Assembly: GCA_034670405.1 (NCBI GenBank)
Contig: JAXDDX010000125.1
Location: 744,001 to 808,000, forward strand
Origin: Hoplostethus atlanticus
Taxonomy: Eukaryota > Chordata > Actinopteri > Trachichthyiformes > Trachichthyidae
DNA: 64,000 nucleotides
Direction: 5' to 3'
Below, in pieces: positions 21,790 through 33,203 of this stretch. The notes beneath the pieces are model-generated. The model made no database searches and was not told the DNA's origin. It worked only from the letters and a program-made list of their open reading frames with translations. Within the stretch, counting starts at the first letter, position 1; each line of letters begins with the position of its first letter. The translations under genes were made by a program, and so were the position numbers.

Positions 21790-22451
21790 TGTGGCGGACT
21801 GGAGGGAGGGTGGGGGGAGGCTTAATTGGATCCAGGAGAGAGGTGAGTTAGTGGACTGCTTCTTTCCTGGATCCGGTACCAGCTGCAGCCAGTTGGGACT
21901 GATTGCAGCTGGGGCCTTTTTAACGTGTGTGTGAATGTGAGTGTGAGAGGGACGCGCCAGTGTGAGAGGCTGGCGGCGTGTATGCGGGAGCCGGCGGCGA
22001 TCGGGAGGATCGAGGGCCGGCAGACCGGAGGAGCGGAGAGCGAGCCAGCAGCAGCCGCGTCTGAGCGGGGTCCGCGGCTGGAGTGCCGGGACGGAGGCGA
22101 GGGCGCGAGCTGCGGGACGGAGTGGGAGAGCGGCGTCTCCCTCCGCGGCGACGACCGACGGAGGTCCCCGGGGGTGCAGTCGGGAGCCGCCTGCAAGAGC
22201 TGGTGACAGTCGGGGTTGGGGCGGGATGCCCCTGCAAGCCTGGCAGGCTGGCCGGCTTTGGGGTTCCGCGGCTGACCCGACCGGGGAGGACTGAGGTGTG
22301 TCGGCGGAGGGAGACGGCGCTACCAACTGCCGTCAACACCGGGGCCGGGTTTACTGATTGTTGGTGAATAAACGGCCCTGCTGGCCAATTAACTCTCCCC
22401 TGCCTATGTCTCTGTCTGTCACGGACCCCGGTTATGTGGCACCTTGCCACA
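21790..22451 (+). mobile_element. Solo LTR (probable Ty3/Gypsy or related) with 5-bp target duplication
   Basis: A 662-bp unit begins TGTGGCGG and ends CCTTGCCACA (terminal TGTGGC/GCCACA inverted repeat, TG...CA) and is flanked by GACCC at 21785-21789 and 22452-22456. It has TTTTTAACG as a weak TATA-like element near 21918 and AATAAA near 22367, in LTR order (U3, R, U5). The centre is very GC- and CpG-rich, which produces overlapping long ORFs on both strands that are not genes. No internal gag/pol lies beside it, so it is a solo LTR left by recombination. Confidence 0.75.
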
Positions 22452-22599
22452 GACCCCAAAACGCAAGGGTTTATGGGTAGAAGGAGACATCCGATATTCA
22501 ACAGTTACTTATGCTTGGATAGCCTATAGGCTATAGCATGGCAAAATTAAGTGAGGGCAACCTGCAGTCTGGACTGATGCTCATTCAGCTATTCGGCTA

Positions 22600-23410
22600 T
22601 TTCTTCATGTGTTCTTAACTGGTATGAACACCAGAGAAGGGAAAGTATGGCAAAGAGTGCAGACAAGTCCATCATGCTTGGCTAAAGTTACAAGGACTGG
22701 AATCAGATTTGTTTTGGCTGCCCCTCGCCACCAAAATCTGTGACTTTTGTTTACAAGCCCCGGTTCACTTGTAATTGGGAAATGCACCAAAGTAAACTTT
22801 CCCATGATGGCTCAAGACAAAGAAAACAAACTCTCAGTAGGATTGCCCCCTAAGAAAATTGTTCAAGGCATCCTTGTGGTTCATACATTTGGCTCCAAGT
22901 GGTAAACATCAAGCATGGTGCCATTGAAAACCTTGATGAATATCTAAACCAGACATGGTGAGGCATGTATCCACTGACGACGATCGATGCTCCAGATCCC
23001 CAACCTGACAATCGCAAGATCATCGAGGACATCATCTCAGGCCTCGCCCCTAGCCTTCCAACAAATGTTATCCACTGGGGTTTTCCCTGGCTACAGGACG
23101 GTCTCAATCAGGGCTTGAGCTGGCAAGTTTGGAGGTTCAGTGAGTCCGTCTCCACCCCTGGACATGTTTCAGCTGGAGGGTCAAACAGCTCACCGTGAAA
23201 CCCAGGACAACAAGGCAAGAAGACTCTATGGCCTTTGGTGGAGCAGACACCAAAAACAACTCTCATGTCAAGAGTCTTCAAAATAAATTTTGGTCAACCA
23301 ACCACTACAGGTTGCCTTCTGAGGCTCCTGTTAATACATCCTGGCCATCACAAAGCACATCGGTGACATGCATTCCTACAGAATTTGAGAGCACATTTGC
23401 ATCATAGACA
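22600..23410 (+). other. Unrecognised open stretch, possibly a retrotransposed gene relic
   Basis: 22965-23198 encodes PLTTIDAPDPQPDNRKIIED then IISGLAPSLPTNVIHWGFPW and LQDGLNQ, which has the look of a once-real protein. The open frames before and after are interrupted. No domain recognised; could be part of a repeat. Confidence 0.3.
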
Positions 23411-23756
23411 TCTGATATAACATCATGTAGCTCATATGAACCCAGACAGGTCACAGGTCACAGGTCCTCCAAAATCTTTTAATTGTAAGGACTTCACTGT
23501 ACTGGGAAAAGGGGCCTCAAATCCAGATCCCAGCACACTGAATCTGGTGTTGTAGGGCTGGTGTCACCTGTAACTCATCTGCACCGATTGTTCTGGGTGA
23601 AATATTCAGGCGGAGGTTGGGAGCAAAATGCTTGGCCCCCAGACAGGTATAACTCGGATGGATAGATCTTTCTGTATACGTCAGGGCTTGAGCTGCTACC
23701 CAGGATCCTGTCTTGCCTTACCCTAGCATTGAGAAATGGGATGATGGCAGACTTAT

Positions 23757-24020
23757 ATCAGGTGTGGGCTGGATCCAGGAGAGAATCGAGCTGGTGGGCT
23801 GGTTCCGGTACCGGAAAATTGAGCCTGATTGGCTAATTGTAGCCCGGGAACCATTTTAACCTGTGTTTGTCTTCCAGTCGAGGAGAGGGCGGGGGAAAGG
23901 AGCGGAGATGAGACCTGGACTGGCATCCGGCGCACCAACCTGAGGGGCAGCTGGAAAGCTGTCCTGTTAGAAGCTGACCTGTGTTTGGAGCTGAAAGCTG
24001 ACAAGACGTGTGTATTTAAC
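23757..24020 (+). repeat. GC-rich repeat related to the solo LTR start and to 60.66-60.83 kb
   Basis: GCTGGATCCAGGAGAGA and GGTTCCGGTACCGG mirror words at the start of the 21.79-kb LTR. CAGCTGGAAAGCTGTCCTG and GAAGCTGACCTG recur at 60709-60760. A diverged repeat family; boundaries not fixed. Confidence 0.4.
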
Positions 24021-24427
24021 TTCTGGAGGGATTCTGAACTACTTGACTCATCTAGAATAGTCTGAGTATATTTTTCTTGCTTACCAGGTTGCTATTAGCT
24101 GTACTTTGATTGCTTAAGTATTAGTGCTTTAATCAATAGTCTATTGTTAGCTGCTAGTTGGTCAGTTTCTCTTTGTGTCATAGCCCCTATTGAAGGTAGT
24201 TTCACCCAAGCTAGGCCAATTGCCTTGTTAATCATCTGGGAGGGGCCTGCACTCCTGGCAGACAATTAGCAATCAGTGGAAGCAGTCTTAAACCACTGCT
24301 GCTTTGAAAGCGTCAGGCAAACGAAGGCTAGGCGAACAAAGGCAACAGCCGACTTCTTCAAAGAACGACCTTCGAAGATTAGGTGCTTCTTCTCTTCATA
24401 AACCGTATCATTGTATTGTGATCTACC

Positions 24428-25465
24428 ATGTGTTTGCTTCCTATTCCTGTCCTCTCCTCTTTTCGGTGGTCGCACAGACGCTGGGTCACACCCAGACGGC
24501 GCGACCCCACTAATCTCATCTATCCTACTCTCTCAACTCGCATTGAGCAAGTGGTGGCAGGGGGGCTTTGGAACTGCCAGTTGGCTGTGCCGAAAGCTGA
24601 TTTTATCTCAGGCTACGCATCCTTGCTCTCCCTCAACTTTCTTGCTCTAACTGAGACTTGGATCACCCCAGAAAACACTGCCATGCCCGCTACTCTGTCA
24701 GATGTGTACTCTTTCTCTCACACTCCCAGAGCTGCGAGGCAAGGCGGTGGTACTGGCCTGCTAATTTCCAGCAAATGGAAATACTCTCTTTTTTCTCTGT
24801 CACAATTCTCTCCTTCCTCCTTTGAATTTCATGCTGTCACTGTTTCTCATCCAGTCAAGCTCACCATCGCGGTTGTTTATCGCCCACCAGGCCCTTCTGG
24901 TGACTTCCTGGAGGAGCTCGACACACTAGTCTCCCACTTCCCTGACGATGGCTCTGGACTCATCCTTCTCGGTGACTTCAACATCCAGACTGAGAAGCTT
25001 GACCCTCTTCTTTCGTTCCTCGCCTCCTTCGACCTAGCCCTCTCCCCATCTCCTCCTATCCACAAGGCTGGCAACCAACTGGACCTAATCTTCACCAGAC
25101 ACTGTTCTACTGCCAACCTCTCCGTCACTCCTCTTCATCTCTCTGACCACTACTTCATGTCCTTCACTGCCCACTCTCTCTCTCTCTCTCCTCTCCCCCC
25201 TCACATCCTCCCCCTACCCACATGGTTTCTTCTCGTCGCAATCTCCGCTCGCTCTCCCCCACTGATCTTTCCTCTTCTGTTCTCTCTGCTCTCCCTGCCC
25301 CTGAATCTTTTTCTCTTCTATCCCCTGATACTGCCACTGATCTTCTTCTCTCTACTCTGTCCTCTTCTCTGGACAATCTCTGTCCCCTCACCTCCAGGCC
25401 TGCATGCCAAACTCCACCTGCCCCTTGGTTGTCGGATTCAGTGCGTATTGAGAGACGGAGCCTGA
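24428..25465 (+). pseudogene. LINE ORF: endonuclease part
   Basis: About 250 codons of EEP-type endonuclease (TETW, GDFN and SDH motifs present) and then a frame change near 25200, after which the open frame is out of register with the conserved sequence. The Met used here may not be the real start. Confidence 0.75.
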
Positions 25466-25979
25466 GAGTGGCTGAGCGCAAATGGAGGAATGGCAAACTC
25501 CCAGAGGACCTTCTTACCTTCCAATCTTTCCTTTCCACTTTTTCCTCCTCTCTATCTGCTGCTAAAGCTGCTTTCTTCTGCACTAAAATTCAAACTTCTG
25601 CTTCCAACCCTAAAAAACTCTTTGAAACTTTCTCTTCTCTCCTCCAACCCCCACCCCCTCCTCCCACCTCCTCCCTCCACCCTGACGATTTCGCCAACTT
25701 CTTTGACAATCCTCCTTCCCTCACCCCCTGGCTGGTGCCCTGCGCACCAACCACACCTGTCTGCCTTCCACCCATCCCTCTCTACCACCCTCTCCACCTT
25801 TTCCCTCCCCACCTCCCTCCCTATCCCATTTTTCTCCCCTCTCCCCAAACAAGGTCCTTCACCTTGTTACATCTAGCCGCCCCACCACATGCTCCCTTGA
25901 CCTGGTCCCATCCACTCTGCTGCAGTCTACTGCACCTGAATTCCTTCCCTTCCTGACCCACCTCATCAACACGTCTCTG

Positions 25980-26300
25980 ATGTCTGGATGCTTTCCCTCT
26001 GCTTTCAAGACTGCCAGAGTCACCCCCCTTCTGAAGAAACCAACACTTGACCCCTCTGAGGTCAAGAACTACAGACCGGTTTCCCTTCTACCCTTCCTAT
26101 CAAAAACTCTTGAACGTGCTGTCTTCAATCAACTGTCCTTGTACCTCCACCAGAACAACCTCTTGGATCCCCACCAGTCTGGGTTCAAAGTGGGTCACTC
26201 GACCGAGACTGCCCTCCTGGCAGTGACGGAGTCGCTCCATGCCGCTAGAGCGAACTCTCTCTCCTCCGTCCTGATACTCCTGGACCTGTCTGCAGCGTGA
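25980..26300 (+). pseudogene. LINE ORF: N-terminal part of reverse transcriptase
   Basis: Encodes FPSAFKTARVTPLLKKPTLD, NYRPVSLLPFLSKTLE and HQSGFKVGHSTETALL up to DLSAA. It is cut off by a 2-nt deletion just before the catalytic FDTV block. Confidence 0.8.
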
Positions 26301-26304
26301 CACG

Positions 26305-27405
26305 GTGAACCACCAGATCCTCCTCTCCACCCTTGAGGGGATGGGTGTCTCAGGCTCTGCACTCTCCATGTTTGCATCCTACCTAACGGATCGCTCCTAC
26401 CAGGTGACGCTGAGAGGGTCTGTGTCAGAACCACGCAGGCTCACTACTGGGGTTCCGCAAGGCTCGGTTCTGGGTCCTCTTCTTTTTTCCCTCTACACAA
26501 CATCTCTTGGTTCTGTTATCCACTCCCAGGACTTTTCCTACCACTGCTATGCAGATGACACCCAGCTGATCCTGTCATTTCCCCCCTCTGACACACAAGT
26601 GGAGGCACGCATTGCTGCATGCCTGGCTGACATCTCGGAGTGAATGTCGATGCACCACCTGAAGCTCAACCTGGACAAGACTGAGCTGGTGTTCCTCCCG
26701 GGGAAGGGCTGGCCGCACCGAGACCTGGCCATCACCATTGATAATGCTGTGGTGACGTCAACTCGGACTGTGAGGAATCTGGGTGTGACCCTGGACGACC
26801 AACTGTCGTTCTCGGCAAACATCGCATCAGTGACACGCTCCTGCAGATTCCTCCTCTACAACATCAGGAGGATTCGCCCCTTCCCCACTGACAAGGCAGC
26901 GCAGGTGCTCATCCAGGCTCTTGTCATCTCCCGCCTGGACTACTGCAACTCCCTCCTTGCTGGTGCCCCGGCGTCTGCCATCAGACCTCTGGAGCTTGTT
27001 CAGAAAGCTGCAGCTCGTCTGGTGTTCAACCGCCCCAAGTTCTCCCACACAACTACCCTTCTCCGTTCTCTACACTGGCTCCCTGTAGCGGCTCGCATCC
27101 AGTTCAAGACCCCGGTGCTAGCCTATAGGGCAGTGAAAGGAACAGCTCCTTCTTACCTCCAGGCTATGGTCAAGCCTTACACCCCCGCCCGACCACTTCG
27201 CTCTGCTGCCTCGAGGCGACTGGTTGCCCCGTCGCTCAGAGGCCCCTGCGGCCGATCTACACGGTCACGGCTTTTCTCTGTTCTGGCCCTGCAGTGGTGG
27301 AATGAACTCCCCACTGATGTCAGGACAGCTGAGTCGCTGCCCATCTTTCGCCGCAGGCTGAAAACCCACCTCTTCAGGAAAGACTACCCTGACCCTTCCT
27401 CTTAG
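26305..27405 (+). pseudogene. LINE ORF: reverse transcriptase core and C-terminus, one internal stop
   Basis: Contains VPQGSVLGPLLFSLY and the catalytic YADD (in CYADDTQLIL). A TGA at 26641-26643 splits it from KLNLDKTELVFLPGK and the L2-type C-terminal domain, which ends with the stop at 27403-27405. Only a few changes separate this copy from an open one, suggesting fairly recent insertion. Confidence 0.85.
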
Positions 27406-27770
27406 CCTTTGCCTATTTGTCGTCAATTATTTGTATGAGCTCTTGTTTATTGGCTCTTGTTTATTTGATACACTTATTTGTCTTAGCTCTTGCTCATTTG
27501 ATTTTCTTATTTGTCTCATTTGTTTAAGAAAAGTAGGTAGCTAACTTATTGCACTTTTACCTTAGCACTAGTTATGCTCTTAGTTGCTTGTTTAGGAAGG
27601 AAATGCACTTACGATTTCTGGTGACTAGTAGTTTTCTTGCCTACCTATGTTGAATGCACTTATTGTAAGTCACTTTGGATAAAAGCGTCTGCTAAATGCC
27701 TGTAAAAGACCCGGTTGTCTTATGTTGTGTATGTACAAATAAAACGGCCAGTCAAGTCTCTACTACTACT

Positions 27771-27905
27771 GTCCGGCCCGGATAGCTCAGTCAGTTGAGC
27801 ATGAGACTCTCAGTGTCGGGGTCGTGGGTTTGAGCCCCACATAGTGTCAACTATCACCTTTGTAAGTCGCTTTGGATAAAATTGTCTGCTAAATGACTGT
27901 AATGT
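27771..27905 (+). mobile_element. SINE (tRNA-headed, L2-type tail), copy 3
   Basis: GTCCGGCCCGG head, A box TAGCTCAGTCAGTTGAGC, B box GTGGGTTTGAGCCCCAC, and a tail with GTAAGTCGCTTTGGATAAAA and CTGCTAAATG. It sits 65 bp downstream of the LINE end, whose own tail has the same words. Confidence 0.85.
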
Positions 27906-28565
27906 GCTTGTCACAAGCAAATAGCTCCCTTCTTCCCCAATTGCAAGCACAAATTGTATGCTTTAGCTTTAAGACTAATCGGCCAAGGCTGGCACCCTCT
28001 GATCTGAGATTCTAGGGCCCAATCCCAATGTCCACACTCACGGACAGGCGCATTCCTGATAAGTCCGCGAGGTGGTCGTGAAAAAAGTAAACGTAAAATA
28101 AAAAGTCCCAAATCCACGTATCGTACGTAACATGTTTTGGTGTCGTCAAGGTAACACGATATGTCGCAAAGTGCTGTCCCATTCCTATTTATACAATTTC
28201 GAGCCTTTGCAGCCTCTCGCACTCAAGCATTTACCAGGTGACGTCAATTAAGTCTGTGAGAGTTCAGGGCTTAGGCTTTAGGGGGGACATTGGGATTGGG
28301 CCTAGGATGGAAAACCCTCTCCTTTACATTCCTGCTGCTGATGATGCCTCAATCATAGCAACCGTTCTGGATGGACAAAACCCTTTCAAAAGGTCTTATA
28401 TGTGCTACAGTAATTTAGGGGAGTGAATCTCGATTCGCATGTCCTCAACTACAAATAAATAATATGTTGGTAAAATAATGACATTTACATATAATTTTGA
28501 TACTCATGACCATGACAGGTATAAAGACATATTTTTTGACTGTTAAGCACAATTTGCACTCTATA

Positions 28566-28865
28566 TTAGTGAATAGCATGGCATTCTGATTTGGTCATTT
28601 TGGTGATATAGCTTATGCTCTCCATGACCTGTGGGGGAGCAGACACATGTGCAAACTCAAGAATCTGGGCCTCAGTTCTTTGCCGAAATATGGAGGAAGG
28701 GATCAGGTAGGCGGAATCGTGGCAGGTATATGATGGGCTATTTTTGCATATGAAGTGAGTCTGTAGCTCTCGTTCTGACTCTTGTCGAACCACACCTGCA
28801 AAAAATAGGTTAGAGGATTGCTTTGTGGATGTGTCTGCGTGTGTGCATGTGTGTTTGAGTCTGTA

Positions 28866-28898
<33 letters not shown>

Positions 28899-29100
28899 TT
28901 GTCAGTTTGAATGCCAACCATGTCCTTAAAATATATCAGCTCATCTGAATATGAGACCAGTAGGCCAGTTTCCTGCGTCAGGCCTTCCCTCACAGCAATG
29001 CCTGGGTAGGCAGCGTCGGTGAGTAATTTCACTACATGAAATTGAAATGTGTCTAACAACATTTTACAGTAGCTTGGTGGGAGTTCAGCTAAATTCACTA
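28566..29100 (-). other. Unexplained minus-strand open stretches with a splice-acceptor-like site
   Basis: On the minus strand TTTTTTGCAG at about 28807-28798 precedes VWFDKSQNESYRLTSYAKIA (stop near 28703). Further upstream, 28928-29098 encodes MNLAELPPSYCKMLLDTFQF and ILTDAAYPGIAVREGL-like sequence before a (TG)n repeat. It could be a decayed gene or chance. No family recognised. Confidence 0.2.
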
Positions 29101-32100
29101 AATTTGGAAACTGCTTTTACTATTTTTTTGTGTCATTTACAGCAACTACTAACTAATTTTGGCTATTAAAGAATTAAAAGTTTTTCCCATCCTTTTGTTT
29201 TGAATTATTTTTTCCATCACTGCCTCTCATGTGTTGAATGAACTTCCTCTCCTCCCATTTGTATTTATTTATTTATTTATTTATTTTTGTATTTGTATTT
29301 TCTCTTTAGGGTAGCTTTGCTGTAGTTCAACTTCTTCCAGTGTGAAGTAAACACACACTTCATAAAGGGTATACAAAACAAGCAAAAAATTATCATACTT
29401 CCATTCAAGAATATGTGTAATAGATCAAAGTTAATGTAGTTTCAGTAGAGACACATAACATTATATTGATTATTATTATATTATTATGTAAGCGTCAAAT
29501 GGTATAATTTATATCAAAGACAACAACACAGAACCTAGGTGCTTTTAAATCAGACCAAAAAATCTTTTTAACAACAAGGCATTTTTTCTTAACAAGGCAT
29601 TCTCTTAAATTCTCTTAAATTATATTTTAATTGTGTCTTTGTTCATCTTATTACTTGTTCGAGATTTTCTTTTAATGAAAAGTGTGGTACAAATAAAATG
29701 TATTATTATTATTATTACTATTAAAGATATCAAAAATTGCAGTAAACAAACAGTTGAAATTGCAGACGCTGGTGGTGACCAACGATTAGCTGGACATTGG
29801 AATAGCTGCTGTCAATGAGCTTTTAATGGGAAACTTGTGAGACAAAAGTGTTACCCAACTTTGGGCCAATGTTAAATAGCAGACTCATTTGGCAAATAAA
29901 GTTCTGACTCCAAGAGGAAACAATAGTTATTAGCTAACTGGTAGGCATGTACCCCTTGTGTCAAGCCAGGTCAGGTATGTGTGTGTGTATGTGCCTCTAG
30001 CAGTGTGACGCCTCAGGTCAGACCAACACAAAATGTGAACAACCAAATATTTATCCAAACCTATTATTATGATTAGTATTTTTCTGTTTCTTAATTTTGC
30101 GATATGCTTAAAGATATACAGACCTACTTCCGTTTTATATTGCCTAATGAATGGATATATCTTTTGCTAGCACAATTTGGTTCCTGTCTGGTTCAATTCT
30201 GATTCACTGTCCAGGTTTCATATTGATTAATTTCTATAAAATAATGAGAATAGAGGAAAAGCCCATTAAGCCACTTAAAATTCACTTTCTGGCATAATCA
30301 TACAGTTAATGAACAAAAACTGTCAAATCAATAGCATACGGTCAAAATGATTGAGATACTGGCATATATTTTTTTATATATTTTCTCAATCACCTGTATT
30401 TTCCTATAATAGCCTAAATATGAAGCAAGCAACCAGCATTGAAAGTCCATGCTCATGGTATAGAGTTAACACAAGTACCACCAAAGCCATTTTCCTGAGC
30501 CAGCAAAAAACCCTGACAAGGACTCAGTCGCTTGGTAACAAAACAAAAAAACCTCACAGTGCTTTTTTGATTGACACCCTGCCTTTCATGGTGTCCGCCT
30601 GTCATGTGACTGGGAGGGTGCCGGATGCCTTTAAAGCTCTTCTATATGCATCAGTCACTATTTTTATAGATAGTGATAGTGATTTCAGATGTTTTTTCAA
30701 ACTTTTACTTAGCTAAAAGCACATTTTGTAGCCTATGGCCTCAAGCAGAACAAAACATGTGATACATCTTTCAGTATTCAGACCTTTTAGAGAAAATAGT
30801 TCCTTGAATATGCCGTTGAATGTGTTAATTAAATGGTAAAGTAGGTATGTATAAAAAGCATATAAAAGACATAACACCCCAGAGACAATAGCCAACCTTT
30901 GAGGTTACATCTTTGCTACACACATGAGGTTAGTTCTTTGGGTAGTTTGTTTGTCGTAGTCACAGACAACACAGATTGAGAAAAAAAAACAATGGACGTG
31001 TAAAAGTGTAACACCAAAGTTACATTTTGGTGCTTTTGGACATAACCAGTGACTGCTATCACTGTCATCTCTAGCATTTCTTTCAATTCTGCCTGGATAA
31101 CGTTTTTGTGGGGGTTTCTGTAGTTTAACCTTTGTTACAACATGGCTACCTTTTCTTTCTGACCCTGTGAGAGATGGTTATCGCATAAGACAGAGTGTGC
31201 ATTGAAAGATTTTGGAAGCCAGAGAAACAGATTACCTCACGCCAAGCTTTCGGTGACTGTGATGGTTTATCTGCAGTACGTAGCCCCTGTAAGAGCTCAG
31301 TACCTCACAATCAACTGTTGGAAGTAGAGCGAGAAACCATATTTTATGTTATGATAAGTGTTTAGTCTTTTGTAAGGGATTTATTTGTATGAATGTATAT
31401 AGGCATGAAGCACGGTAAAATATAGTTTGAGTTATTCTGTAAGCTTGAAACTAAGACAGCAACTGAAAGAAGACAGGGGCCTCTCTGCCATATGGATCCT
31501 GATGCTCCAGCACTACAGGTGTCTTCGGAATGCTTCGGAATGCTTCGGAATGCGACGCATTGGCCTGAGTCGAGAGGTACATCTTGGTAGAGAAGAGCGG
31601 CCAGGCCACCGGACCACAAGAACATGGTCATACATCCAACATCGAAAGGAGGGAACTCAGATTTTTCTTTCACTAGCATTAACAGTTTCCAAACTGGATA
31701 TCTCTAAAATGTCAATGGTTTCAGAGCCCAAGAAAATATTGTGTTAGTTTACCTGTCCTGCTGAATATAAGAACGTTGAACTATATGCTAGAAGAGAGGG
31801 GTTAACATTGGGTGAGTAGTGACTCCGGACAAGATTTGTAAGTGTCTTCCAATAAACCCTTTGCTATCATATGAGGTTTCTTATATGATTTGTTTTTAAC
31901 CATTTATTCTTATACTTGAACTCCATGTTACATGATCAATTTAAAGACAATTGAACGCAAACCTTTAATCTGGTACAGTCTGGGCTTCTTCCTTCACACA
32001 GGCATAGATTCAAGATTGCTTCTTGGTTGAACCATTTCCATCTTGCTATTTGGTGAGTAATTTCAAGGCGGCAATGCCTGGGGCCCCCTTTTCTCAACAA

Positions 32101-32504
32101 GCAGATAAATATATGTGTGGCACAGAGCAACAGAAGTCTAAATACCTGTGTGTTTTTTTTCCACTGCGAAGGGTTCTGGAGGCTCTGTTATGGTGTAGGG
32201 TGACTTTTTCTGGCATGGTTTAGGTCAATTGAACAAGGCAAGGTAAATGCCAAGTAAATACATTCTGATCAAGTTCATTCTATGGTGAAGTTTCTTTGTC
32301 ATGATGGGAGTGAAATCTTCCAGGATGATAACAGGCCCATCTACAGGGCATGAATAGTCACTCAATGAATTGATGAGCAAGAAAACGATTGTAAAATCCT
32401 ATACCATAGCCATCCCAGTCTCCAAATCTCTACCTAGTTGAGAAATTATAAGATAAGGTGAAACTTTATTTCTTGTGGGAGATTCTGGAGCCTGAGAGTG
32501 CCTA
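29100..32504. other. Intergenic spacer, no supported gene
   Basis: AT-rich, with a (TTTA)n run at 29264-29287 and a (TTA)n run near 29700. A 10-bp unit GCTTCGGAAT occurs three times at about 31528-31557. The stretch ending at about 31880, with CCAATAAACCCTTTGC, looks like the 3' end of an LTR, but I could not find matching termini. Confidence 0.45.
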
Positions 32505-33203
32505 AAGCTCCATTCGGACGGGATTAGTTTCTCTAGGGGAGGTCAGGTAATTAAATTTATTACAGCGCTATTCAGTAATTTTAATCCCGTCTGGAACGGC
32601 CATGTCAGTGATTTTTCCCTCCTACCCCAGTAATAATTCCGGCCCCAAATACCTACTGTTTTTCAGCAAACTCACGGGTGCACTGATAATTTTAGTACCG
32701 TCCGGATAGACATCTTGGTAATTTGAGATATATATCACAGAGTTCGCAGGCTGTTTAGAACAAGAATTCTGGCGGGTATACTACTTCCTGGTGCGATGAT
32801 CTTTTGCGCGCAATAGATAGCCTACCATATCGCCAGCTGTCATTTTATCGGTTTGAAATGGAAGCACTCGAGGAGGCTTTTGCTCTCTTGAATGAGATGA
32901 ACGTACAATACAATGTTAGTGCTCCTGCTTGGGAGCCCATAAGAAGGCGGAAGATTAGAAGAGGCAGGTCCCGCAAACTGCTTCGATGGGCTATTATAAT
33001 GATGGCTGCCGGTAAGCACTCCTTCTAGTAGTTCTGTTCGGTTCGTGCGAGTGACGTAAACATCCGGGTACGTCCGACAATGACGTTCCTCCGTCTGTAA
33101 ATTTTAATCCCGTCCGGATCGATGACTGAAATTACCGAGGAGCCATGCAAATGTTTTATTACCCACGTTACCCTGTAAAACTAATCCCGTCCGAATGGGG
33201 CTT
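32505..33203 (+). mobile_element. TIR DNA transposon (0.7 kb) with one short coding exon
   Basis: The first 26 bases and last 26 bases are inverted repeats with one mismatch: AAGCTCCATTCGGACGGGAT at the left and ATCCCGTCCGAATGGGGCTT at the right. Further internal copies of TTTTAATCCCGTC occur near 32580 and 33105. Inside, 32804-33013 encodes a small acidic-to-basic peptide ending in a consensus donor (GCCG|GTAAGC), as expected for the first exon of a transposon gene. No catalytic domain, so probably a deletion derivative. Confidence 0.75.
32804..33013 (+). pseudogene. Orphan first exon inside the 32.5-33.2 kb transposon
   Basis: Encodes MEALEEAFALLNEMNVQYNV then RRRKIRRGRSRKLLRWAIIM and MAAG, followed by GTAAGC. 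A basic RRRKIRRGRSRK patch could bind DNA. No downstream exon exists before the right terminus, so the gene is not complete. Confidence 0.4.

Larger units (their letters stand above)
24230..27706 (+). mobile_element. L2-clade LINE, nearly full length but disabled
   Basis: A non-LTR retrotransposon. An apurinic-like endonuclease is encoded from about 24540 (LNFLALTETWITPENT, VVYRPPGPSGDF, ILLGDFNIQ, SDHYF). Reverse transcriptase follows (NYRPVSLLPFLSKTLERAV, GVPQGSVLGPLLFSLY, CYADDTQLILS), then an L2-type C-terminal region (LDYCNSLLAG, LHWLPVAARI, RRRLKTHLFRKDYP) ending at 27404. The 3' tail is GTAAGTCACTTTGGATAAAA then GCGTCTGCTAAATG. Disablements: frame changes near 25.2 and 25.85 kb, a 2-nt loss near 26296 (where DLSAAFDTVNHQ should read), and a TGA at 26641 in place of Trp. 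The 5' end is an estimate. Confidence 0.9.

Noticed and set aside
21751..22501. Several overlapping ORFs of 90-190 codons on both strands
   Set aside because: They lie in the GC-rich solo LTR, have no conserved motif and exist in several frames at once.
25164..25583. Minus-strand ORFs of 98-139 codons opposite the LINE
   Set aside because: Antisense shadows of the LINE's Ser/Pro/Leu-rich linker; no independent motif.
31170..31885. Possible LTR ending in CCAATAAACCCTTTGC
   Set aside because: A poly(A)-signal-like end is visible, but I could not find TG…CA termini or a target duplication, so it is not listed as an LTR.
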